A program made the translations under genes and the position numbers. A stretch of DNA of 5,444 nucleotides, taken from Anaerolineae bacterium (GTDB taxonomy: Bacteria; Chloroflexota; Anaerolineae; Anaerolineales; UBA4823). This document shows positions 1 through 5,326 of the stretch, piece after piece (position 1 is the first letter of the stretch; every line of letters begins with the position of its first letter). The DNA lies in the NCBI GenBank assembly GCA_030622805.1, contig JAUXFR010000117.1, forward strand, positions 1 to 5,444. Direction: 5' to 3'. The notes beneath the pieces are model-generated. The model saw only the letters and a program-made list of their open reading frames with translations, was not told the DNA's origin and did not search any database.

Positions 1-269
1 ATATCCCATAAGTTAGCGAGTGGGTCTGTTGCATCAACAATTAGTGATTCTGCCCTACCCCACTCGCAGTTGTCGAGGAGGTCACACATGGCTGCGGAGA
101 TAACCAGGTCGTCGTGGATGAGATCTCCGGAGGATGGGTCGCGGGTGCCGTCGGGGACGCCTCATTTCATGGTGCGGTTGGGGGCTGCGTAGAGGGCTAT
201 TTCTATGATATTGAGTGCGATTGTATCACGAGTGGGGTTTGTGGGGTGCGATGCACTTTTTTTGCACCT
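1..269 (-). pseudogene. Terminase large subunit remnant, C-terminal part, interrupted by TGA
   Basis: Read on the minus strand from 269 down to 1, one frame is open except for a TGA at 162-164. After the TGA it reads GVPDGTRDP, then GDLIHDDLVISAAMCDLLD, then EWGRAESLIVDATDPL, and runs off the left edge. From memory, this resembles the end of phage and prophage large terminases (the DNA-packaging ATPase/nuclease), where the segment is usually WGVPDGTRDP followed by a His-Asp-Asp-Leu motif near the C-terminus. Before the TGA the same frame continues IALYAAPNRTMK, which also fits the family, so the TGA falls where Trp is expected. Upstream the frame is closed by two TGA codons at 270-275, and a run of seven A lies just inside that border (257-263). 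No ATPase domain is visible and no start is supported. I infer a decayed prophage gene. A C-terminal fragment starting after the TGA is unlikely because no start codon or ribosome-binding site is placed for it. The family call is fairly sure; the left end is outside the window. Confidence 0.55.
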
Positions 270-423
270 TCATCAATGACAGAGATCGATGAGGCAGGCG
301 AATTGGTGGTTGACCGTTAGCCGTTGGCTGTTTGGTTTTGGTAGTTGGATAACTGGATACAAATGCTCTCCTCGGGATCAAGGGTAGGGGCGAGCATATC
401 TTTTGGAGGGTAATATTAAACCA
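270..423. other. Non-coding stretch between terminase remnant and hairpin
   Basis: I see no supportable gene here. Frames that are open on either strand have low-complexity content (runs of Pro, Thr, Lys and Gln) and no ribosome-binding site. On the minus strand, 303-331 contains loosely repeated 7-mers of the type CAACGGC, TAACGGT, CAACCAC. Positions 344-359 hold an imperfect 8-nt tandem, GTTGGATA then ACTGGATA. These look like intergenic decay rather than regulatory sites. Confidence 0.4.
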
Positions 424-454
424 CAAACTGCCTGCATCTATGACAGGCAGTTTG
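424..454 (-). terminator. Perfect 11-bp hairpin, probable dnaK transcript end
   Basis: The arms CAAACTGCCTG (424-434) and CAGGCAGTTTG (444-454) are exact reverse complements around a 9-nt loop. Read on the minus strand, the hairpin lies 104 nt beyond the dnaK stop and is followed by TGGTTTAATATT, a moderately U-rich tail. On the plus strand it is followed by CGTTCTTACGG, which is a poorer tail. I therefore assign it to dnaK. It lacks a clean U tract, so a mobile or REP-like hairpin, or a processing site, remains possible. Confidence 0.5.
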
Positions 455-475
455 CGTTCTTACGGAGGAAAAAAG

Positions 476-538
476 ATGCTGTCTCCCGGAATTTCACCAA
501 CAGATCAACTAAAAACCGGGTTTTACAGAGGAGTCTGA
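476..538 (+). CDS. Possible 20-residue peptide with strong ribosome-binding site
   Basis: GGAGGA at 464-469 stands 6 nt before an ATG. The frame encodes MLSPGISPTDQLKTGFYRGV and stops with TGA at 536-538. A second Shine-Dalgarno-like GAGGAG (528-533) precedes another ATG at 541 that gives only MLHT before a stop. I recognise no family. The frame points toward the 3' end of dnaK on the opposite strand, so it is not a leader of any visible plus-strand gene. It lies between the dnaK stop and the hairpin at 424-454. It may be chance, or a decayed gene start. Confidence 0.2.
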   Translation: MLSPGISPTDQLKTGFYRGV

Positions 539-543
539 TTATG

Positions 544-557
544 CTTCATACATGAAG
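544..557. repeat. Small palindrome next to dnaK stop codon
   Basis: CTTCAT (544-549) and ATGAAG (552-557) are perfect reverse complements separated by AC. The palindrome ends one base before the dnaK stop codon, so it would lie at the very start of the dnaK 3' untranslated region. It has no T tract. A role in mRNA stability is possible but unproven. Confidence 0.3.
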
Positions 558-558
558 T

Positions 559-2475
559 TTAGGCCTCACGAAATTCACCTTCGATCACTTCGTCGTCATT
601 CTCCACTGCATAAGAGCTGTCCGGACCGTGACCGTTGCCGCCGGGCGTTTGACCTGCCGGAGCCGCCTCCTGCTCCTGAGCGTACATCTGCTGGCTGAGC
701 GCATAGAAAGCGTTCTGCAGTTCATCATTCAGCCGCTTGATGTTCTCAATGTCCTCACCTTTGACGGCCTCCCGCAGGGCTTCTACCTTGCTTTGGATAT
801 TCTGGCGTTCCTCGTTCGGGACCTTGTCTCCCAAATCGTGGAGTGCTTTTTCCGTCTGGTACGCCAGGCTGTCGGCATTGTTGCGGTTCTCGACCAGCTC
901 GCGGCGCTTGCGGTCATCGGCTTCGTGTTCGCGAGCCTGCTGCACCATGCGCTCGATATCAGACTGATCGAGGTTCGTTGAAGCGGTGATGGTCACTTTC
1001 TGCTCGTTCCCGCTGGCTTTATCTTTCGCGGAGACGTTTATGATACCGTTTGCGTCAATATCAAAAGTCACCGCAATTTGCGGCATGCCGCGAGGGGCGG
1101 GTGGGATACCTTCCAGGCGGAAGCGACCCAGGCTCATGTTGTCTTTCGCCATCGGTCGTTCACCCTGCAGAACGTGCACGTCTACTGCAGTCTGGCTGTC
1201 TTCAGCGGTGGAGAAGGTCTCTGTCTTCTTCACCGGAATGGTGGTGTTGCGTTCGATCAGAGTCGTCATCATGTCGCCCAGCGTTTCAACACCGAGTGAG
1301 AGCGGCGTCACATCGAGCAAGAGGACGTCTTTCACGTCACCGCCCAACACCCCCGCCTGGATCGCTGCCCCAACTGCGACAACCTCGTCGGGATTCACAC
1401 CCTTATGCGGTTCCTTGTCCGTCATAGAGCGCACAAGTTCCTGTACCATGGGCATACGCGTCGCGCCACCCACAAGAACTACTTCGTCGATGCCGGTCGT
1501 GTTCAGATCTGCGTCTTTCAAAGCAGCATCGAAAGGTCCACGCAATCGTTCCACCAACCCTTCCGTCAGCTGATCAAACTTCGAGCGGGAAAGCTTTATC
1601 AGCAGGTGCTTTGGTCCACTCGAATCCGCTGAGACGTAGGGCAAGTTTATCTCTGTTTCCATCATGCTGGAAAGCTCGATTTTTGCTTTCTCAGCAGCTT
1701 CGCGCAGGCGCTGAAGTGCCTGGCGGTCCTGACGCAGGTCAATTCCCTGCTCGTTGTTGAACTCGTCAGCCATCCAGTTTACGATCGCCTCGTCCCAATC
1801 ATCACCACCCAGGTGCGTATCGCCATTGGTGGCTTTCACTTCGATCACACCCTCGCCAACTTCCAGGACACTGACATCAAACGTACCACCGCCCAGATCG
1901 AAGACCAGGATGGTCTCGCTCTCTTTTTTATCCAGACCGTACGCGAGGGCTGCAGCGGTGGGCTCGTTGATGATCCGCAACACTTCCAGACCCGCAATCT
2001 TACCCGCATCCTTGGTCGCCTGGCGCTGGCTGTCGTTGAAATAAGCCGGGACTGTGATCACAGCCTGGCTCACCGGCTCACCCAGGTAGGCTTCTGCATC
2101 TCGCTTTAGTTTGCCCAGGATCATAGCCGATACTTCCTGTGGGCTGTATTCCTTTCCCGTCTGAGGGATCATTACACGCGCATCTCCAGCAGGACCTTTC
2201 ACGACCTCATAGGGGACCATTTCACGCTCTGTTTCGACCTCATCATATCGACGACCGATGAAGCGCTTGATGGAGTAAACTGTGTTCTCGGGATTGACCA
2301 CCGCCTGGCGCTTGGCCGTCTGACCGACGAGGCGCTCTCCATTTTTGTTGAAACCGACCACTGAGGGCAGCAGACGTGACCCCTCTGCAGTAGTGATCAC
2401 GGTGGGATCCCCACCTTCAATTACAGCAACAACGCTGTTTGTAGTTCCTAAATCTATACCAATAATCTTTGCCAT
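559..2475 (-). CDS. dnaK: Molecular chaperone DnaK (Hsp70)
   Basis: DnaK is the cytosolic ATP-driven Hsp70 chaperone. It binds exposed hydrophobic peptides and works with DnaJ and the exchange factor GrpE. The 638-residue protein is full length (E. coli DnaK is also 638). The ATPase domain shows IGIDLGTTNS (5-14), Lys70, INEPTAAALAYG (169-180, Glu171), VFDLGGGTFD (191-200) and VVLVGGATRMP (332-342). The interdomain linker is DVLLLDVTPLSLG (383-395). The substrate-binding beta domain runs to about 500, followed by the helical lid and a Gly/Pro-rich tail ending DDEVIEGEFREA. The N-terminal domain has the longer form, with the extra segment near 75-100 seen in Gram-negative and many other phyla. 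The start is supported by AGAGGAG 6 nt upstream of the ATG. No grpE, dnaJ or hrcA is visible in the window, and the 550 nt downstream hold no chaperone partner. The upstream region has no CIRCE or HAIR operator. All key residues are present. Confidence 0.98.
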   Translation of the reverse strand: MAKIIGIDLGTTNSVVAVIEGGDPTVITTAEGSRLLPSVVGFNKNGERLVGQTAKRQAVVNPENTVYSIKRFIGRRYDEVETEREMVPYEVVKGPAGDARVMIPQTGKEYSPQEVSAMILGKLKRDAEAYLGEPVSQAVITVPAYFNDSQRQATKDAGKIAGLEVLRIINEPTAAALAYGLDKKESETILVFDLGGGTFDVSVLEVGEGVIEVKATNGDTHLGGDDWDEAIVNWMADEFNNEQGIDLRQDRQALQRLREAAEKAKIELSSMMETEINLPYVSADSSGPKHLLIKLSRSKFDQLTEGLVERLRGPFDAALKDADLNTTGIDEVVLVGGATRMPMVQELVRSMTDKEPHKGVNPDEVVAVGAAIQAGVLGGDVKDVLLLDVTPLSLGVETLGDMMTTLIERNTTIPVKKTETFSTAEDSQTAVDVHVLQGERPMAKDNMSLGRFRLEGIPPAPRGMPQIAVTFDIDANGIINVSAKDKASGNEQKVTITASTNLDQSDIERMVQQAREHEADDRKRRELVENRNNADSLAYQTEKALHDLGDKVPNEERQNIQSKVEALREAVKGEDIENIKRLNDELQNAFYALSQQMYAQEQEAAPAGQTPGGNGHGPDSSYAVENDDEVIEGEFREA

Positions 2476-2479
2476 TGGG

Positions 2480-2489
2480 TTCTCCTCTT
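2480..2489 (-). promoter_or_regulatory. dnaK ribosome-binding site
   Basis: On the minus strand AGAGGAG is followed by AACCCA and then the ATG of dnaK. It is a strong Shine-Dalgarno site and it fixes the start. I see no complementary pyrimidine stretch in the roughly 75-nt leader that would hide it, so the sequence gives no support for an RNA thermometer of the usual kind. Confidence 0.75.
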
Positions 2490-2529
2490 TTATTTAAGTT
2501 CTTTGCATTTGATCGCATATTGCTAATTT

Positions 2530-2557
2530 AAGACAGCATATTCCTCGACACTGTCTT
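2530..2557 (-). promoter_or_regulatory. Inverted repeat in dnaK leader
   Basis: AAGACAG (2530-2536) and CTGTCTT (2551-2557) form a perfect 7-bp stem with a 14-nt loop. If transcription starts just downstream of the -10-like hexamer at 2562-2567, this hairpin would form the extreme 5' end of the dnaK mRNA. It could equally be a repressor operator covering the start site. It does not match the CIRCE consensus. Confidence 0.35.
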
Positions 2558-2561
2558 CTAA

Positions 2562-2567
2562 ATCATA
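2562..2567 (-). promoter_or_regulatory. Candidate -10 element for dnaK
   Basis: The minus strand reads TATGAT, a 5-of-6 match to TATAAT. It predicts a leader of about 75-80 nt. No good -35 hexamer is found 16-18 nt upstream, so an activator or an alternative sigma factor might be involved, or the true promoter may lie further upstream. A TTGTCA at about 2629-2634 (minus) is a possible -35, but it lacks a good partner. Confidence 0.3.
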
Positions 2568-2575
2568 CTGGTTAA

Positions 2576-2598
2576 TAACAAGAAATTCGTTAACAAGA
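2576..2598. repeat. Direct repeat TAACAAGA, 15-bp spacing, upstream of dnaK
   Basis: TAACAAGA occurs at 2576-2583 and again at 2591-2598. Both copies sit in a GTTAA-containing context (2571-2575 and 2589-2593), the second forming the palindrome GTTAAC. The pair lies just upstream of the dnaK -10-like hexamer, where an activator or repressor would bind. No known regulator consensus is recognised. Confidence 0.35.
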
Positions 2599-2699
2599 CA
2601 TAGGAGGAATATCAACATTTATTAGAAATGACAATTTCCGCCCTTCAGCATGGAGATTTTAAGTGTTTTATCGAGGTGATTAATTTAAGATTCACCACT

Positions 2700-2781
2700 C
2701 CCAGCGGTGGGGAATACGGTATTCATTGAGACTTAACAGGCAGATATGGGGGTATGGTTCGCACCCTCCCCAATCGCTGGG
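2700..2781 (+). repeat. Long-range inverted repeat, possible structured RNA
   Basis: CCCAGCGGTGGGGA at 2700-2713 pairs with TCCCCAATCGCTGGG at 2767-2781: seven pairs, a short internal mismatch, then five or six pairs, closing a 53-nt loop. Inside, GGGGGT (2748-2753) and ACCCTC (2763-2768) form an alternative short stem that shares bases with the right arm, so two folds compete. The GC-rich arms stand out in AT-rich surroundings. Possibilities are a small RNA, a leader with switchable folds, or the ends of a decayed small mobile element. I recognise no known RNA family. Confidence 0.35.
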
Positions 2782-2833
2782 TATCGTTAAACGTTCCTGA
2801 ATTTCCGACCAAACACTCAGATGCATATGTTTT

Positions 2834-2871
2834 CTTTAAGATTCGGCTATCTTAAAGTATTGGGTTTTTTT
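2834..2871 (+). terminator. Terminator-like hairpin followed by T7
   Basis: CTTTAAGAT (2834-2842) and ATCTTAAAG (2849-2857) form a perfect 9-bp stem with a 6-nt loop. After 7 nt comes a run of seven T (2865-2871). The stem is AT-rich and the T tract is displaced, so termination may be weak. No plus-strand gene lies upstream within the gap, so it would end a non-coding transcript or act as an attenuator if dnaA is transcribed from further upstream. Confidence 0.4.
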
Positions 2872-2893
2872 AGACTTCCGTAGGGTTTTTAAC

Positions 2894-2922
2894 TTGCCGT
2901 ACTCAGCATAAATTGCTAGAAT
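2894..2922 (+). promoter_or_regulatory. Candidate dnaA promoter P1
   Basis: TTGCCG (2894-2899) and TAGAAT (2917-2922) are separated by exactly 17 nt. They match the sigma-70 consensus at 4 of 6 and 5 of 6 positions. The predicted start near 2929 would give a leader of about 155 nt. Confidence 0.4.
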
Positions 2923-2942
2923 AAGGAAGTCCACTGGCAAGG

Positions 2943-2970
2943 TTGACATTGAGACAATTATACCCATAAC
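2943..2970 (+). promoter_or_regulatory. Candidate dnaA promoter P2 with internal DnaA-box-like site
   Basis: A perfect TTGACA (2943-2948) is followed 16 nt later by CATAAC (2965-2970, 4 of 6). Between and overlapping the -10 element lies TTATACCCA (2958-2966), which matches the DnaA-box consensus TTATNCACA at 8 of 9 positions. In E. coli, DnaA represses its own promoter through such boxes, so autoregulation is a reasonable inference. One site alone is weak evidence. Confidence 0.4.
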
Positions 2971-3070
2971 GGGATATTTCCACGTCTTCAAAATATTCCT
3001 CACACAATCACTCACTGCAGCGATAGGCGTAGGGTGGAGGGCTAAATTATTGCCTAATCCCAAAGTTTCG

Positions 3071-3076
3071 AGGAGG
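3071..3076 (+). promoter_or_regulatory. dnaA ribosome-binding site
   Basis: A full AGGAGG stands 8 nt before the ATG at 3085. It fixes the dnaA start and predicts efficient initiation. Confidence 0.85.
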
Positions 3077-3084
3077 TTCTTATA

Positions 3085-4449
3085 ATGAAAGCGGATCGAG
3101 CCTGGCATGCAGCTTTGGGGCAGTTACAGATGGAAATGCCGAAAGCCGCCTTTGACACCTGGGTGAGCGACACCGAATTCATCTCCTATGAAGATGGCAG
3201 TTTCATAATCGGCGTTCAAAACGCCTACGCCAGAGATTGGTTGGAGAGTCGTTTGTCCAGCACTGTCAGACGTACGCTGACCGGGATGATGAACCGCACA
3301 GTTGAAGTAAACTTTATTGTCTGGCAGGGATTAGATGAAACGGTACAGCCCAAGGCAGAAAACGAATCTCAGGTAGAAGAACCTTTCGAAGATAACATCC
3401 CAAGTGAGCGGAATGCCAGCCTCAATCAGCGCTACACTTTTGAGAACTTTGTCGTCGGGGCGAGCAACCGCCTGGCACATGCAGCATCGCTGGCAGTAGC
3501 GGAGCGACCTGCCCATGCATATAACCCTCTTTTCGTTTACGGCGGAGTAGGTTTAGGAAAGACTCACTTACTTCAGGCAATCGGGAACATGTGCCACCAG
3601 AGCGGACAGCGCGTGCTGTATGTCTCCTCAGAAGAATTCACGAACGATCTGATCAACGCCATCCGCTCACACGCAACACAGGCTTTCCGTGATAAATACC
3701 GCCGCATCGACGTGCTCCTGATCGACGACATCCAATTTATCGCCGGCAAGGAATCCACGCAGGAAGAATTCTTCCACACCTTTAACACCCTGCACGGGCA
3801 GGACAAACAGATCGTGATCTCCTCCGACCGACCACCCAAATCGCTTATGACACTTGAAGAGCGCCTGTGCTCGCGCTTCCAATGGGGACTGACGGCTGAT
3901 ATCCAACCTCCAGACCTGGAGACTCGCCAGGCGATCCTGCGTGCCAAAGCAGAACGAAGTGGAATCCAGATGCCGAACGAAATTTTTGAATTGATCGCCC
4001 GCCGTGTGCAGTCAAATATTCGCGAACTGGAAGGCGCACTGACGCGTGTCGCTGCTTTCGCCGACCTGAGCGGTATGCCGCTCACCCCTCTGATGGTTGA
4101 GTCGGCCCTGGTTGACCTGCTGCCACGCCGCTCGGAAGTCAAGCCCGAAGACATCCTAAGCCAGGTCGCAGAGACTTTTGGTCTGCCCGTAGATCGTTTG
4201 CTCGGGCGCGACCGTTCGAGGAAGGTAGCGCTTCCACGTCAGATAGCGATGTACCTGCTGCGCGAAGAAGCGAACATCTCCCTGCCGCAGATTGGCGAGA
4301 CGCTGGGTGGGCGCGATCACACCACCGTGATGTACGGCTGCGACAAGATCGCCGATATGCTCGAACGCGACGACCGTCTACGCCGCCAGCTGATCGACAT
4401 TCGTGAGCGCATCTACGGTGCCGAGCGGATCAGCGCCAGTGCGATATAA
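3085..4449 (+). CDS. dnaA: Chromosomal replication initiator protein DnaA
   Basis: DnaA binds DnaA boxes at oriC as an ATP-bound filament, melts the DNA and loads the replicative helicase. The 454-residue protein has all four domains. Domain I (about 1-82) carries the typical WHAALGQLQ start and AFDTWV segment. A short acidic linker (about 83-115) forms domain II. The AAA+ domain has Walker A GGVGLGKT (153-160), Walker B VLLIDD (210-215), the arginine-finger region SRF (263-265) and sensor-2 NIRELEGAL (311-319). Domain IV has the DNA-binding signature GGRDHTTVMYGCDKI (408-422) in a helix-turn-helix. The length is normal for the family (E. coli DnaA is 467) and no key residue is missing. In many bacteria dnaA is followed by dnaN; here the next gene is a convergent membrane methyltransferase, so the classical dnaA-dnaN order is absent. 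The gene is divergent from dnaK. Candidate promoters with a DnaA-box-like site lie about 115-190 nt upstream. Confidence 0.98.
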   Translation: MKADRAWHAALGQLQMEMPKAAFDTWVSDTEFISYEDGSFIIGVQNAYARDWLESRLSSTVRRTLTGMMNRTVEVNFIVWQGLDETVQPKAENESQVEEPFEDNIPSERNASLNQRYTFENFVVGASNRLAHAASLAVAERPAHAYNPLFVYGGVGLGKTHLLQAIGNMCHQSGQRVLYVSSEEFTNDLINAIRSHATQAFRDKYRRIDVLLIDDIQFIAGKESTQEEFFHTFNTLHGQDKQIVISSDRPPKSLMTLEERLCSRFQWGLTADIQPPDLETRQAILRAKAERSGIQMPNEIFELIARRVQSNIRELEGALTRVAAFADLSGMPLTPLMVESALVDLLPRRSEVKPEDILSQVAETFGLPVDRLLGRDRSRKVALPRQIAMYLLREEANISLPQIGETLGGRDHTTVMYGCDKIADMLERDDRLRRQLIDIRERIYGAERISASAI

Positions 4450-4490
4450 ACCTGACTGGATTATAAATTAAAGCCTATACAATCCCCTCG

Positions 4491-4529
4491 TGGGTGAAAC
4501 GTTTATACGTTCAAACGTTACTAAACCCA
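4491..4529. repeat. Phased ACGTT triplet inside nested inverted repeats
   Basis: ACGTT occurs at 4499-4503, 4507-4511 and 4515-4519, exactly every 8 nt. The outer two copies form a 7-bp inverted repeat, AACGTTT (4498-4504) with AAACGTT (4513-4519). An outer stem, TGGGT (4491-4495) with ACCCA (4525-4529), encloses the group. It lies 42-80 nt after the dnaA stop and is followed by a C/T-rich stretch, not a T tract. It could be a transcript-end structure or a protein-binding array. A similar AAACGTTC occurs once at about 2789-2796. Confidence 0.4.
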
Positions 4530-4548
4530 TCCTTCCTTCCCCTGGGTA

Positions 4549-4571
4549 GACGCCCAATCGGATTGGGTGTC
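4549..4571. terminator. Strong hairpin between convergent dnaA and methyltransferase genes
   Basis: GACGCCCAATC (4549-4559) and GATTGGGTGTC (4561-4571) pair along their whole length with one G-U, giving at least 9 stable pairs around a 5-nt loop. It lies 100 nt after the dnaA stop and two bases before the stop of the opposing gene at 4574. On the plus strand it is followed by ATTTATCC, and on the minus strand there is no T tract. A shared bidirectional terminator is the simplest reading. Confidence 0.55.
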
Positions 4572-4573
4572 AT

Positions 4574-5200
4574 TTATCCAATCTGTGATCGTTTTAAGCT
4601 GAATCGTGGGATCAACATCGGTACGATTTCCCGATAATTTACATATTCCACCCCAAATTCCCGCAGCAGCTTACGCTCCTCAACCAGGGCACCAGCTACC
4701 AGATACAGGCTCAGACCAACATTCAACGCCAGCACATTCACTGTCATCACCGGCACCAACCAGATGAAGATCAAACCAGCCGTGTAGAGCGGGTGCCTGA
4801 CATGGCGATAGAGTCCCTTTACGACCAGGTCGCTCTGGCCTCGTTCACCTACCCTGACCAGTTGCCGCAGCCCTAGAAACGACCATACACCAGTCTGCAG
4901 CAATCCGATAAGCAGCACAACAACCGCCACAAGTTGTATTGAGGTCGTCAGATATACCCACGGAGAGAGGATAGTGTACAGGACATAATCCGGCAGCAAT
5001 GCAGTCAGCGCCAGCACCGGCAGCAGGCTGATCACTGCGAAAGCGTTATACACAAAGCGGTATCCGCGGTTGGCAGCTCCACCGAGCCTGCGCTGAATCA
5101 ACTGCTTCATGCCTGAGGAAGCCAGCAGCGAATGTACAACGCCATACATAATCACTGTAAACAGGATAATTATGGGGCTTAACAGGGTATGTATATCCAT
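4574..5200 (-). CDS. Membrane methyltransferase, isoprenylcysteine carboxyl methyltransferase / NnrU-like family
   Basis: The 208-residue protein is very hydrophobic, with about five membrane segments (roughly 7-27, 50-70, 83-103, 139-155 and 157-173). The C-terminal half has the signature of the ICMT/PEMT-like methyltransferases: GLYRHVRHPLYTAG (129-142), EERKLLREFG (174-183) and EYVNYREIVPMLIP (185-198). In this family these residues bind S-adenosylmethionine at the membrane face. The N-terminal segment MYGVVHSLLAS (18-28) with RFVYNAFAVISLLP (48-61) resembles NnrU and methanethiol-methylating MddA-type proteins. The methyl acceptor cannot be read from the sequence. True isoprenylcysteine is not expected in bacteria; lipids, thiols or other small molecules are possible. 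The ATG at 5200 keeps the first membrane segment whole, although its Shine-Dalgarno site is weak (AGGT, 4 nt away). It is convergent with dnaA and appears to be transcribed alone. The family is sure, the substrate unknown. Confidence 0.85.
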   Translation of the reverse strand: MDIHTLLSPIIILFTVIMYGVVHSLLASSGMKQLIQRRLGGAANRGYRFVYNAFAVISLLPVLALTALLPDYVLYTILSPWVYLTTSIQLVAVVVLLIGLLQTGVWSFLGLRQLVRVGERGQSDLVVKGLYRHVRHPLYTAGLIFIWLVPVMTVNVLALNVGLSLYLVAGALVEERKLLREFGVEYVNYREIVPMLIPRFSLKRSQIG

Positions 5201-5247
5201 CTTGACCTATGACAATAACGGTTCGGATTCATCATCTATTCCCACCT

Positions 5248-5253
5248 ATTATA
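5248..5253 (-). promoter_or_regulatory. Candidate -10 element for the methyltransferase gene
   Basis: The minus strand reads a perfect TATAAT 47 nt before the start codon, predicting a leader of about 40 nt. The -35 region (ATCTTG at 17-nt spacing) is a poor match. The position, between two minus-strand genes, suggests that the methyltransferase gene has its own promoter. Confidence 0.5.
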
Positions 5254-5326
5254 TCTGATATGTCTTAATACAAGATGAAAGTTTCAATGTTTTCGTTAAT
5301 TTATCATGGATTCGTGAATAATCAAA

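Larger units (their letters stand above)
2476..3084. other. Divergent dnaK-dnaA intergenic region
   Basis: This 609-bp gap is visibly more AT-rich than the flanking genes and has no convincing protein-coding gene. From left to right it holds the dnaK leader and promoter area (2480-2600), a stray AGGAGG at 2602-2607 with no usable start codon near it, and a long-range inverted repeat (2700-2781). A terminator-like hairpin with T7 (2834-2871), two candidate dnaA promoters (2894-2970) and the dnaA ribosome-binding site follow. I found only one close DnaA-box match, so the region does not look like a chromosomal origin. Short plus-strand frames exist, such as 2754-2855 (33 codons, ending inside the hairpin), but none has a credible ribosome-binding site. 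Confidence 0.6.

Noticed and set aside
114..426. Short frames on both strands over the terminase remnant and the adjacent gap
   Set aside because: Their composition is low in complexity and they have no ribosome-binding sites. The minus-strand terminase-like frame explains the left part better.
499..525. Weak terminator AAAAC-CCG-GTTTT on the minus strand
   Set aside because: The stem is only 5-6 AT-rich pairs with a 3-nt loop and a short T run. The hairpin at 424-454 is a much better candidate.
986..1573. Long plus-strand frame antisense to dnaK
   Set aside because: It is a Ser/Thr-rich shadow of the dnaK coding frame with no ribosome-binding site or recognisable domain.
2476..2640. CIRCE or HAIR heat-shock operator upstream of dnaK
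   Set aside because: Only an isolated TTAGCA is present on the minus strand; there is no second arm at the required spacing and no CTTGAGT/ACTCAAG pair.
2748..2781. tRNA-like T-arm (GGTTCGCACCC)
   Set aside because: The conserved A at position 58 of the T-loop is missing, the neighbouring stem does not pair correctly, and no D-arm, anticodon arm or acceptor stem can be built around it.
2476..3084. Chromosomal origin (oriC)
   Set aside because: Only one close DnaA-box match (2958-2966) was found. Other candidates, such as 4574-4582 (7 of 9) and 343-351 on the minus strand (7 of 9), are isolated and fall outside the gap.
2836..3108. Minus-strand 90-codon frame upstream of and overlapping the start of dnaA
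   Set aside because: It overlaps the dnaA ribosome-binding site and start on the opposite strand, covers the terminator-like hairpin and the dnaA promoter candidates, has no ribosome-binding site at its ATG, and resembles no family I know.
3573..4154. Long minus-strand frame antisense to dnaA
   Set aside because: It is an Arg/Ser-rich shadow of the dnaA coding frame, and the dnaA protein is unmistakable on the other strand.
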